From NCBI RefSeq assembly GCF_024691275.1, contig NZ_JAILNU010000111.1, forward strand, positions 1 to 37,432: 37,432 bases of DNA, read 5' to 3'. The notes under the pieces were generated by a model. It worked only from the letters and a program-made list of their open reading frames with translations, was not told the origin of the DNA and did no database searches. The translations under genes and the position numbers were made by a program. Each line of letters starts with the position of its first letter. The stretch's first letter is position 1. The DNA is from Ruminococcus sp. (GTDB lineage: Bacteria > Bacillota > Clostridia > Oscillospirales > Ruminococcaceae). This document shows positions 8,768 to 16,436 of the stretch, one piece after another.

Positions 8768-10251
8768 TTGCCCGAAGTGTCCTCCATGAGCTTGAATTTT
8801 ATCTCATAGTAGTTTACTTCGCCGTTCTCGTCGATGTGTGCGCAGGTTGCGGGAACCGTATCCCCGGGGCCGTACTGACTGCTTATGGTGTCATAAAGCT
8901 CAGAGTAGGTGGTTATAGTCTTGCCGTTTATAGCGGTAATGAAGTCGCCTGCTTGAAGGTCAGTGTTTGCGATGTCGCACTCCTTGTCAATAGCGTCGAT
9001 ATAAACGCCCTTGAAGTCCTCAGGGAGAGACTGACCGATCTTTTTCTCGATGAGCTTGATCTTATCGGAATTTTCCATATCAATGAGATGTATGCCGATT
9101 TTGAAGCGTCCGGAAATGTAGCCGTTCTTTATGAGCTGCTCAATAACAGGAGAAGCTTCGTTTATGGTAATGGCAAAGCCGAGACCTTCAAATTCTGCGC
9201 TGACGTATTTGGAAGAGGTGATCCCGATGACCTGACCGTACATATTGACCAGCGCACCGCCCGAGTTCCCCGGGCTTATATCGGCATTGGTCTGAATGCA
9301 GTCCATTTCAAAGCCGGTGGAATCGGTTTTTATTTTACGGTTCACGGCAGAAACGATACCGTTTGTAACCGTGCTGGAAAGGTTTGCAGGGTTGCCGATA
9401 GCGAGCACCTGTTCACCGACTACGGCTTCGTCCGAATCGCCGAGAGTAGCAGGGGAGAGTCCCGTGGCATCGACCTTTATAACAGCGATATCGGTCTTTA
9501 CATCTCTGCCGACGATCTTTGCGTCGTAGAAATCGCCGTCAACAGTCTCGATTCTGTGATAGCCTGTAGCTTCGAGTACGTGTGCGTTGGTGACGATGTA
9601 GCCGTCTTCATTGAGAACGATGCCTGAGCCTGTTCCTACGACCTTTTTTGCGCTGTATGACATATAGTCGGCATAGGTATATATCTTTACGATCGAAGGG
9701 CGCACAAGGGCTGCTGCGCCCTCAAGAGTGTACTTCCCGTTTTCGTCCTTGAAGTTTTTGAGGTCGGTCGCACCCTTTGGCTTTGATTCCTTGTAGAGCA
9801 CTACCTGTTTTGGAGAGCCGATCATTTTTACGAGCTCATCGCTTTTGGTGATATCGTGGATTATACCGAAAACTGCAAGAAATAATGAGATAATTATAAG
9901 TATGACAAACAGTATCAATGTTGCGGATTCGCCTTTAGGACGGCGTTTTTTTATTGTTTCTTCTGAATGATAATGCTGTTCATTCATTCCCTCAAAGCCT
10001 ATAGGCTCGTACATGAATTTATCGTATACGGGTCTGCGCGGCTGGTCATAAGCCGAGTTCTGAGGCTGACCGTAGTTATTCGGGCGCTGAGGAGCGCTGT
10101 TGTATTGCTGCCCGTAAAAGCTGCCCTGCTGATCGGAGGCACTTTGCTGTGGAGCAGAGGTGATCTCCGAGCTGCTGTTGTCGGGAGCGTTTTCGCGGGG
10201 CTGCTGAGAGGAATCAGGCATTCCCTGCTGGTAATTATCTCTTTCGTCCAT
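8761..10251 (-). CDS. Membrane-anchored HtrA/DegP-type serine protease with PDZ domain
   Basis: 496 aa. Residues 1-105 are a Gln/Pro/Asn-rich cytoplasmic region, 110-131 a single membrane segment, then an extracytoplasmic trypsin-like domain with triad His224 (TNAHV), Asp254 (KTDIAVIKV) and Ser330 (SPGNSGGAL), then a PDZ domain at about 390-485. This architecture is the Gram-positive HtrA type used for quality control of exported proteins. It starts 3 bp after the sensor kinase gene in the same operon (regulator-kinase-protease), as in CssRS/CiaRH-linked HtrA systems, suggesting a secretion- or envelope-stress role. Whether it is regulated by that pair is inference. Confidence 0.93.
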   Translation of the reverse strand: MDERDNYQQGMPDSSQQPRENAPDNSSSEITSAPQQSASDQQGSFYGQQYNSAPQRPNNYGQPQNSAYDQPRRPVYDKFMYEPIGFEGMNEQHYHSEETIKKRRPKGESATLILFVILIIISLFLAVFGIIHDITKSDELVKMIGSPKQVVLYKESKPKGATDLKNFKDENGKYTLEGAAALVRPSIVKIYTYADYMSYSAKKVVGTGSGIVLNEDGYIVTNAHVLEATGYHRIETVDGDFYDAKIVGRDVKTDIAVIKVDATGLSPATLGDSDEAVVGEQVLAIGNPANLSSTVTNGIVSAVNRKIKTDSTGFEMDCIQTNADISPGNSGGALVNMYGQVIGITSSKYVSAEFEGLGFAITINEASPVIEQLIKNGYISGRFKIGIHLIDMENSDKIKLIEKKIGQSLPEDFKGVYIDAIDKECDIANTDLQAGDFITAINGKTITTYSELYDTISSQYGPGDTVPATCAHIDENGEVNYYEIKFKLMEDTSGNY

Positions 10252-10254
10252 TGT

Positions 10255-11721
10255 TTATCCTTTCTTTTTCGGCTGTTTCTCGGGTATCTGAATGAGAAAC
10301 TCCGTATATTCTCCGTAAACGCTTTTAACGACGATATGTCCGTGGTGGAGATGGACTATCTTACGTGATATTGCAAGACCGAGTCCAAGACCCGTTGTAT
10401 CCTTGCCGCGTGAAGAATCCGTCTTATAGAAGCGGTCAAAAACCTGTGTTATCTCATCGTTTTTCAGACCCTCACCTGTGTTCTTGATACCTATGGTACA
10501 AGTACCTGTGATAGAACGCTCGAATCTGAATGAGAGCGTACCGCCTGTATTTATGAACTTTACAGCATTCTCGACGAGGTTGTAGATGACCTGCTGAATA
10601 AGATCTGCATCGACTTCGGCAGTCATGCGTTCGCTTCCGAGACCTTCGACCTCGAGGTTTTTATCCTCGATCTTTTTCTCGAACATGAGAACGGTCTGAA
10701 TAACTATTTCGGTGAGGTTGACGTCGCGGAAATTAGGTCTGAGAGTACCTGTCTCAAAGCGCGACATATTGAGCATTGACGATATGAGGATACGAAGGCG
10801 CTTTATTTCCTTGGATACAAGTACAAGGTATTCGTTCTGGCGTGATTTGGGGACAGTTCCGTCGAGGATACCGTCCACGAAGCCGCCTATAGTGGTTATT
10901 GGAGTTCTCAGCTCATGAGAGACATTGGCTATGAATGTTTTGCTGGTCTCCTCGCTCTTAGCAACATCAGCCGCTACGGTATTTACGTAATCGGCGATCT
11001 CGGGAGTTGTATACGGAACATTTGTCGGGATATTTTCCGAGAAGTCGCGTTTTGCGAACTGTTCGGTGATGCGCCTGAATTCGTTCTCATAATCCGAGAG
11101 TTTGTTCAGCCTGTATTTTATCAGGAAGAACTGTGCGGTAAAGCTGAGCATACAGAAGAGAGTGTAGAATAGCGCTATTTTCACAGAGAAGGTATTTATA
11201 CCGTCGGACTTGCAGTATATCTTTGCAAACATACGTGTGGGAACAACGTCGTTTTCGCCTTTCAGGAAAAAGCAGGTACCATAGAGCATATACGGCTCAT
11301 TGGCGGAGATATTCTTTGTTTCGAGGGCAAGATAGTCGTTGCTGCTGAGCTTTTCCAGCTCGGCGGCGGTCATCTTGTCGCTGTTTTTTACAACCTTTTT
11401 TGGATTCTCTTTATAATCAGCATCAGAGAGCACACAGTTGCCGCTTTCGTCATAGAGGTATATCATCAGGCGGTACTTGCGTGAAAACTCCTCATGCAGA
11501 TTTTTTGTCGCAGTTGAGCGTGTGTCCATAGTGGCAGAGTAATCCTTTTTCACACAGTTTATGAACAAATCGCCGATAGACTGTAACTCGCTGAGCTTGT
11601 TGGATTTGTATACCGTTGAACTGATAGTGATGAGTACAACGCCGAGAAGTATATTTATTGAGAGAATAATGAAAACCAGAAAAAGGAAAAGCTTGTCGTA
11701 TGAGCTTTTTTTATTTTTCAA
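10255..11721 (-). CDS. Two-component sensor histidine kinase
   Basis: 488 aa. First membrane segment at about 11-34, an extracytoplasmic sensor region of about 145 residues, second membrane segment at 181-203, a HAMP-like linker, HisKA domain with H-box His269 (FIANVSHELRTPITT), and a HATPase domain with N-box (YNLVENAVKF), G1 (NTGEGL), F-box (FDRFYKTDSS) and G2 (GLGLGLAI). All catalytic boxes are intact. The gene lies 69 bp after the regulator gene, which is wide for this operon and holds a hairpin, and 3 bp before htrA. The signal sensed cannot be told from sequence. Confidence 0.95.
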   Translation of the reverse strand: MKNKKSSYDKLFLFLVFIILSINILLGVVLITISSTVYKSNKLSELQSIGDLFINCVKKDYSATMDTRSTATKNLHEEFSRKYRLMIYLYDESGNCVLSDADYKENPKKVVKNSDKMTAAELEKLSSNDYLALETKNISANEPYMLYGTCFFLKGENDVVPTRMFAKIYCKSDGINTFSVKIALFYTLFCMLSFTAQFFLIKYRLNKLSDYENEFRRITEQFAKRDFSENIPTNVPYTTPEIADYVNTVAADVAKSEETSKTFIANVSHELRTPITTIGGFVDGILDGTVPKSRQNEYLVLVSKEIKRLRILISSMLNMSRFETGTLRPNFRDVNLTEIVIQTVLMFEKKIEDKNLEVEGLGSERMTAEVDADLIQQVIYNLVENAVKFINTGGTLSFRFERSITGTCTIGIKNTGEGLKNDEITQVFDRFYKTDSSRGKDTTGLGLGLAISRKIVHLHHGHIVVKSVYGEYTEFLIQIPEKQPKKKG

Positions 11722-11744
11722 GTCAGATCACCTCTGTACAAAAT

Positions 11745-11765
11745 AAGGGGACAGAGCGTCCCCTT
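11745..11765 (-). terminator. Hairpin between regulator and kinase (weak terminator or processing site)
   Basis: Perfect 8-bp stem AAGGGGAC / GTCCCCTT with 5-base loop. On the minus strand it is followed by ATTTTGT, a poor T tract, and it precedes the kinase start by 23 bp. It may partly terminate or stabilise the upstream mRNA and so lower kinase and protease relative to regulator. Confidence 0.55.
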
Positions 11766-11790
11766 GATGATTTTTTTAGTTACTGAGAAT

Positions 11791-12495
11791 TTATTCTTCT
11801 TCAGCCTCGAATTTATATCCCACGCCCCATACTGTTTTGAGGGTCCACTTATCGGAAACACCCTCGAGCTTTTCACGAAGACGCTTGATATGTACATCGA
11901 TAGTTCTTGAATCGCCGTAATACTCAAAGCCCCATACTTCGTCGAGAAGCTGGTCGCGGGTATATACTCTGTTGGGATTGGAGGCAAGATAATAGAGAAG
12001 TTCAAGCTCCTTTGGCGGAGTATCAATATTTTTGCCGTTTACCTTGAGCTCATAGCTGTCCATATTGACAGAGAGCTTATCGTAATGGACTTCCTTTGAT
12101 TCGGGCTCAGCCATACCTGTTCCGACACGGCGCGTAACTGCGTTGATACGAGCAATAACTTCCTTTGCGTCGAAGGGCTTTACGATATAGTCGTCAGCAC
12201 CGAGTTCGAGACCGATGACCTTATCAATAGTTTCACCCTTAGCGGTTATCATAATGATCGGGACATTGGATATCTTTCTTATTTCACGGCATACCTGCCA
12301 GCCGTCTTTACCCGGCAGCATAATATCAAGAAGCACCATATCGGGGCTGAGAGCTTTGAACTTAACAACAGCATCGTCACCGTCATGGCACAGAAGTACG
12401 CTGTAGCCATCTTTTTCAAGATAGAGTCTGAGAAGATCGCAAATGTTCTTGTCATCGTCAACTATAAGTACCTTTGGATTTTTTTCATTAGCCAT
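11791..12495 (-). CDS. OmpR/PhoB-family response regulator
   Basis: 234 aa. Receiver domain with acidic pocket Asp13-Asp15 (VDDDK), phosphoacceptor Asp57 (VLLDIMLPGKDGW) and Lys in YIVKPF. The C-terminal winged-helix domain contains LELLYYLASNPNRVYTRDQL and SRTIDVHIKRLREKL, the OmpR-type recognition region. It is the first gene of the regulator-kinase-HtrA operon, with a consensus promoter about 150 bp upstream. Likely phosphorylated by the kinase encoded next; its targets may include this operon. Confidence 0.95.
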   Translation of the reverse strand: MANEKNPKVLIVDDDKNICDLLRLYLEKDGYSVLLCHDGDDAVVKFKALSPDMVLLDIMLPGKDGWQVCREIRKISNVPIIMITAKGETIDKVIGLELGADDYIVKPFDAKEVIARINAVTRRVGTGMAEPESKEVHYDKLSVNMDSYELKVNGKNIDTPPKELELLYYLASNPNRVYTRDQLLDEVWGFEYYGDSRTIDVHIKRLREKLEGVSDKWTLKTVWGVGYKFEAEEE

Positions 12496-12647
12496 AGTTA
12501 ATACCTTCCTTCCGTATCAAACATTGTTGCTGTTCCTACATACAGTGCGATAATTAGCGTGTCTGATGTGACAGCCTGACCTAACGCTGAAAGATGTATA
12601 TTACAGTTAGGGGGTATATAATAGTCAGCGTGTAGTATATTAAATTA

Positions 12648-12676
12648 ATTATAACTCAAATCGGTGAAAAAGTCAA
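12648..12676 (-). promoter_or_regulatory. Sigma-A-type promoter for the regulator-kinase-htrA operon
   Basis: Read on the minus strand: TTGACT (12676-12671), 17-bp spacer, TATAAT (12653-12648). The leader to the ATG at 12495 is about 145 bases. The 256-bp gap 12496-12751 holds this promoter and is otherwise AT-rich without a gene. Confidence 0.75.
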
Positions 12677-12751
12677 TCAAAAATAACGAAATTTTGAATA
12701 TAATGTTATGATACTGCATATTTATTTCAATAATCTGCGTATCACTGCTTA

Positions 12752-13435
12752 TTACAGGCGAGTGAACATATCACAGACGGCGCATATCATTTCAGTATTG
12801 GTAGGTTTTTCGGTCAGTCTGCCGTCCGTGATCTGAGAAAGGGTATCTGTTTGGCATATATGAGCGCCGAGGTTACGCATTGAGCGTTCCACGAGAGAAG
12901 GCTTTGTTGAATAGTTCTCGGCGATCTCGTTGTAGATCCCTATCAAGCCTCCCCAGAGCCTTTCGGGGGAGTTCATACACAGCTCGCATGCCTTTGCAAG
13001 GTAATAGAAGCCGCTGAGCTTTGGCGGAAAGCCTGCTTCTTCGAGTACTATCTCGATCTGAGTAAGAAGCTCCTCGGAGGCATTGAGCCGAAGCATTACC
13101 GAGCGGCATAATTCACTTACAGAGCATGGCATGGTAAAACAGCGTATAACTCCTGCTTTGCGGAAGCTTTCGTGAACTGATGCAGATGATGTGTAAAGGC
13201 AGGCAAAGACGGCAGTACCGTTTTGTTTTGCCTTTTTTATGAAGCTGAAAAGCCGCTCGTCAGGCTGAAATGCGAACAGCAGAATGCCGTGGTATACGGA
13301 AGCTGAAGTGAGCTTCTGTATTTGATTCAGCGAGCTTCGGCAGCATTCGGAACGTATTCCGAGGTTTATGAAGCGACGGACAAGAAGTCTGCCAAGGCTG
13401 GCAGAATCGTCGCATATAAGCAGATCTTTTTCCAT
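12752..13435 (-). CDS. Spo0A-like protein with degenerate receiver domain
   Basis: 227 aa. The C-terminal ~105 residues match the Spo0A DNA-binding domain family: LEEAGFPPKLSGFYYL, EIAENYSTKPSLVERSMRN and a terminal EKPTNTEMICAVCD correspond to the Spo0A regions around GVPAHIKGY, PSRVERAIRH and KPTNSEFIA. The N-terminal half keeps a receiver-like start (LLICDDSASLG, Asp9/Asp10), but the phosphoacceptor position holds Phe54 (GILLFAFQP) and the conserved Lys-Pro is Met-Pro. So it is unlikely to be phosphorylated. The recognition helix lacks an Arg present in Spo0A (SLVER instead of SRVER). It has its own RBS (AGGGAGAAAA) and lies just downstream of the Tim44-like trio, behind a hairpin. Confidence 0.82.
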   Translation of the reverse strand: MEKDLLICDDSASLGRLLVRRFINLGIRSECCRSSLNQIQKLTSASVYHGILLFAFQPDERLFSFIKKAKQNGTAVFACLYTSSASVHESFRKAGVIRCFTMPCSVSELCRSVMLRLNASEELLTQIEIVLEEAGFPPKLSGFYYLAKACELCMNSPERLWGGLIGIYNEIAENYSTKPSLVERSMRNLGAHICQTDTLSQITDGRLTEKPTNTEMICAVCDMFTRL

Positions 13436-13460
13436 TTTTCTCCCTGTAGCCTAAATAACA

Positions 13461-13484
13461 GAGCTTCCGAAGCATCGGAAGCTC
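13461..13484 (-). terminator. Hairpin terminator after the Tim44-like trio
   Basis: Perfect 10-bp stem GAGCTTCCGA / TCGGAAGCTC with a 4-base loop, followed on the minus strand by TGTTATTT. It sits between the last Tim44-like gene and the Spo0A-like gene; the weak T tract suggests partial read-through. Confidence 0.65.
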
Positions 13485-13490
13485 GTTGTC

Positions 13491-14492
13491 TTATTTATCT
13501 CTTGTGCGCTGAGCTATACCCTTGATATTGCAGACTGCCCAGTCGAAGCTGTCTGATGTAACTAATGAGCCGCAGTACGGACAAGTTCCCGAATGGTTGA
13601 TGACAAGCTCTGCGCCGCAGTTAGGACACTTTTTGGATATAGTTCCTTCTGACGGGCGTGAAGCTCTTATAGCAGGATCGCTCCTGAGAGTCCATTCATA
13701 CTTCATGAGCTTGTACTGATCCCTTCTGCCGCGAACTATCTCACCTGTATTGTCGTCTATAACGTAGTCAACTATCTTTGTATCGAGTGTAGCGACCATT
13801 TCGATGTTGTGACCGTCCTTACGCCAGCCCTTCATCTGAACGCCTATCACTTCTATCTCCTCGATGCAGTTGGTCTGGTGGTTATTGCGGTAGTTGTCGA
13901 GCTGTCTGTCCATCTGAGAGTAGTAAGTACTTGTCAGGAACGGACGCAGATCGGAGATATCCTTAGCCTGCCAGCTGTGCTGGAAGCGGACGTAAAGGTC
14001 GGCGATCTTTTTTTGGAGCTCTGCTGAGGAGAAGGAAGGGTCGATCTCGTTGTATTCTGTCATACTCCGCAGAGACTCGGAACCTGTATTTATCACGATC
14101 GTCTTGTTTGGGTCATGCTTTAAGAAATGCGAGTTCTTTTTGCGTATTATACTTGTTATGATGGACCAGATGATACCGATTATTATAGCAGAGAATATTG
14201 ATATCCCAACAGCCATTATAACTCTTCCTTCAAGTTTTTCGTCTTCGGTAAGAATGCCGTCATCGGGTTCTGTGGGGCGGCTTTTTCTTCGGCTGCCGCG
14301 GTCGTCATCGTCATCATCGTCCCAGCTGCTGCCGCCGCTGTCCCAGCTTCCGCCACTGTCCCAGCTGCTGTCGTCTCCGCCGTAATCGGAATCGCCTGCG
14401 AAGTCTCCGAAGTCAGCGTGTGTACACAGAGGTATCACGAGCAGGCTTATTATCATTATAACTAATGGCAGCAGTTTGAATTTATTTTTCAT
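13491..14492 (-). CDS. Tim44-like membrane protein with C-terminal zinc ribbon (paralogue 1)
   Basis: 333 aa. Signal peptide with probable cleavage after THA (before DFGDF), an acidic Ser/Trp/Gly region with WDSGG repeats and a run of seven Asp, a membrane segment at about 92-116, a Tim44-like domain at about 155-270 (YVRFQHSWQAKDISDLRPFL, YYSQMDRQLDNYR) and a C-terminal zinc ribbon with two CPxCG knuckles. Proteins of this layout are annotated as zinc-ribbon transport proteins in Clostridia; the actual function is unknown. Its ATG overlaps the stop of the preceding paralogue (ATGA). It is the last gene of a three-paralogue operon. Confidence 0.78.
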   Translation of the reverse strand: MKNKFKLLPLVIMIISLLVIPLCTHADFGDFAGDSDYGGDDSSWDSGGSWDSGGSSWDDDDDDDRGSRRKSRPTEPDDGILTEDEKLEGRVIMAVGISIFSAIIIGIIWSIITSIIRKKNSHFLKHDPNKTIVINTGSESLRSMTEYNEIDPSFSSAELQKKIADLYVRFQHSWQAKDISDLRPFLTSTYYSQMDRQLDNYRNNHQTNCIEEIEVIGVQMKGWRKDGHNIEMVATLDTKIVDYVIDDNTGEIVRGRRDQYKLMKYEWTLRSDPAIRASRPSEGTISKKCPNCGAELVINHSGTCPYCGSLVTSDSFDWAVCNIKGIAQRTRDK

Positions 14493-15292
14493 TTTTTCAC
14501 CCTTACAATATTCTTGTCAACTCTGCGCTGATTGAGCAGCTCGATATTGCTCAGAGTCCAGTCCTTTGCGAGATTAGTGATGACCGAGCCGCAGTAGTCA
14601 CACTTTGCGGTCGAGTTAATACGAACCAAAGCACCGCACTGAGGACATTTTTTCAGCTCAGGGCGTGAAGTGACAACAGAGCCTCCCCGTTTGCGTATCA
14701 ATGTACATTTGTATGTTGAGTATTTGAATTCTTCCGTGCTCCCGCCGATCATTTCACCTGAGATATCATCTGTAACATAGTCGATGACTCTTGTTTCGAG
14801 CTCTGCCAGTACAATATCGTAATCGCCGTCCTGTTTCCAGCCCAGCAGTTCTACCCTGCGTACCGACATTCGTTCAAGGCGGTTGGTCTGATGAGCTTTG
14901 CGGTACTGGTCGAGCTGCATATCCATCTGGGAATACAGACTGTCCGACATATGCATTCTCAGCGGAGACAGGTCTTTGTCCTGCCAGCATTTCTGGAACA
15001 GCGTATACGTGCCTGAAAGCTTTTTTTCGATCTTTTCTGGTGAGAACGTCATATCAACGTCGAGATATGAAGCCATATCTTTAAGCTTGGAGCTGTCTTC
15101 CGTGTATTGCTTCGGAGCGGGAGCAGGTGTATTGAGAAAAAGAATGTATATTGCTCCCGCGAATGCAAAAGCTAAGAAGAAAATTGTCAGGCTGATGCTG
15201 AGGAACTGTTCCGGCAAGTTTGCAGCGAGTCTTATCATAGCTGCGCATATTATTATAACTATGAAAGCGGCGGTATTCTGTATCAGTTTCAT
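14489..15292 (-). CDS. Tim44-like membrane protein with zinc ribbon (paralogue 2, short N-terminus)
   Basis: 267 aa. Two hydrophobic segments near the N-terminus (about 7-25 and 30-53) replace the signal peptide and WDSGG-rich region of its neighbours. The Tim44-like domain (LFQKCWQDKDLSPLRMHMSD, SQMDMQLDQYRKAHQTNRLE) and zinc ribbon (CPQCG, CDYCG) are conserved. A weak ribosome binding site and a one-base gap from the upstream paralogue suggest translational coupling. It looks like a duplicate that lost or never had the extracytoplasmic acidic segment. Confidence 0.76.
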   Translation of the reverse strand: MKLIQNTAAFIVIIICAAMIRLAANLPEQFLSISLTIFFLAFAFAGAIYILFLNTPAPAPKQYTEDSSKLKDMASYLDVDMTFSPEKIEKKLSGTYTLFQKCWQDKDLSPLRMHMSDSLYSQMDMQLDQYRKAHQTNRLERMSVRRVELLGWKQDGDYDIVLAELETRVIDYVTDDISGEMIGGSTEEFKYSTYKCTLIRKRGGSVVTSRPELKKCPQCGALVRINSTAKCDYCGSVITNLAKDWTLSNIELLNQRRVDKNIVRVKK

Positions 15293-15293
15293 T

Positions 15294-16214
15294 TTATCGT
15301 GTCTGCTGTGAAAGTCCCTTGATGTTTGTAATTACCCAGTCGAAGGTATCTGTTGTGAGAACAGAATCGCAGTACTCGCATACAGTCGAACGGTTGATGT
15401 CGATATGAGCGCCGCAGTGCGGACAGGTCTGTGCAGTAGTGCCTGTAGAGCGTGAAGTCTTTACGCCCTTGCTGCGGATAAGAGTCCATTCATATTTCAT
15501 GAATTTTTCCTTGGTATTGCTTCCGCGGACTACCTTGCCTGTAGCGTCATCAACAACGTAGTCAACGATACGTGTGTTGAGTACCGCAACTATTACATCG
15601 TGGTCGTATTCGGGCTTCCAGCCTTTAAGCTCAACGCCGAGAACTGCAATGCGCTCAACGCGGTTGGTCTGGTTGCTCTGACGGTATTTATCGAGTTGTC
15701 TGTCCATCTGTGCATAGAAGCTGTCTGAAAGATAAGGACGCAGCTCATGTATATCCTTAGCCTGCCAGTCGTTCTGGAAACGGACATAGAGGTTTGAGAG
15801 CTTTTCTCTGAACTCTGATTCAGAGAATGACGGGTCTGTCTGTAAATACGAAGACATATTGCGCAGATCGGCTGTACAAGAAGGTCTTGGAGCGTTCATC
15901 ATCTGCTTTATGTGTTTATTACGCTTTTGATTGTCGGTTATCTTCGGGATAATGTAGAGAACGGCAAATATTATGAGTATGAATATGACTTCGGCTGGGT
16001 CTGCCGAACCGCCGCCGCTGCTGCTGCCCGAATAGCTTCCGCCGCTGTCCCAGCTGCTTCCACCGCTGTCCCAGCTGCTTCCGCCGCTGTCCCAGCCTCC
16101 GCCGTAGTCGGAGTCACCGGAAAAATCGCCGAAATCTGCTCTTGAACTTAGCGGAATGATGAGTATGCTCAGTATGAGCAAAATAACGGGAATGATTTTC
16201 TTGAATTTTTTCAT
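15294..16214 (-). CDS. Tim44-like membrane protein with zinc ribbon (paralogue 3, first gene of operon)
   Basis: 306 aa from ATG 16214 (MKKFKKIIPVILLIL). An ATG six codons upstream is possible, but the only purine-rich stretch (GGGGGT) lies next to it, so I choose the downstream one. Signal peptide ending SRA before DFGDFSGDSDYGGG, then SSWDSGG repeats, a membrane segment at about 75-92, Tim44-like domain (LYVRFQNDWQAKDIHELRPY, YAQMDRQLDKYRQSNQTN) and a zinc ribbon (CPHCG, CEYCD). The second knuckle ends in Asp rather than Gly. Closest in layout to paralogue 1. A promoter is visible about 70 bp upstream. Confidence 0.77.
   Translation of the reverse strand: MKKFKKIIPVILLILSILIIPLSSRADFGDFSGDSDYGGGWDSGGSSWDSGGSSWDSGGSYSGSSSGGGSADPAEVIFILIIFAVLYIIPKITDNQKRNKHIKQMMNAPRPSCTADLRNMSSYLQTDPSFSESEFREKLSNLYVRFQNDWQAKDIHELRPYLSDSFYAQMDRQLDKYRQSNQTNRVERIAVLGVELKGWKPEYDHDVIVAVLNTRIVDYVVDDATGKVVRGSNTKEKFMKYEWTLIRSKGVKTSRSTGTTAQTCPHCGAHIDINRSTVCEYCDSVLTTDTFDWVITNIKGLSQQTR
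16039..16101 (-). repeat. 21-bp tandem repeats coding for WDSGGSS units
   Basis: Three near-identical 21-bp units (core CCGCTGTCCCAGCTGCTTCC on the plus strand) encode repeated SSWDSGG in paralogue 3. A related but shorter array occurs at about 14326-14372 in paralogue 1. In-frame units could change number by slippage without frameshift. Confidence 0.85.
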
Positions 16215-16279
16215 GGATAGATATACCCCCATATATCATAATTTGACTTTTACGGATAAAAAACCGCATGTCTGACATA

Positions 16280-16308
16280 ATTATATCATATTTTATGATT
16301 TTTGTCAT
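16280..16308 (-). promoter_or_regulatory. Promoter for the Tim44-like operon
   Basis: Minus strand: ATGACA (16308-16303), 17-bp spacer, TATAAT (16285-16280). It faces away from the gerA-like gene; the 222-bp gap 16215-16436 holds both start regions and no other gene. Confidence 0.65.
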
Positions 16309-16436
16309 TCATATCATAAGGATATTTTTCACGAAAAAGGCAAGTCTGTTTTGTGCATATCGTTAATGGGATACAACTTTCAGATACGTGAATAATCGTT
16401 GCGATACGGCAGATAATAGGCGAGAGGTGAAAAGAT

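Noticed and set aside
12540..12640. Inverted repeat CCTAAC/GTTAGG upstream of the OmpR-type regulator
   Set aside because: Short, with a long loop in AT-rich sequence; indistinguishable from chance by eye.
16389..16418. Sigma-G-like promoter (TGAATA, 17-bp spacer, GATAATA) before the gerA-like gene
   Set aside because: The -35 matches but the -10 differs at two positions, and transcription would begin inside the ribosome binding site. Too short a leader to support the call.
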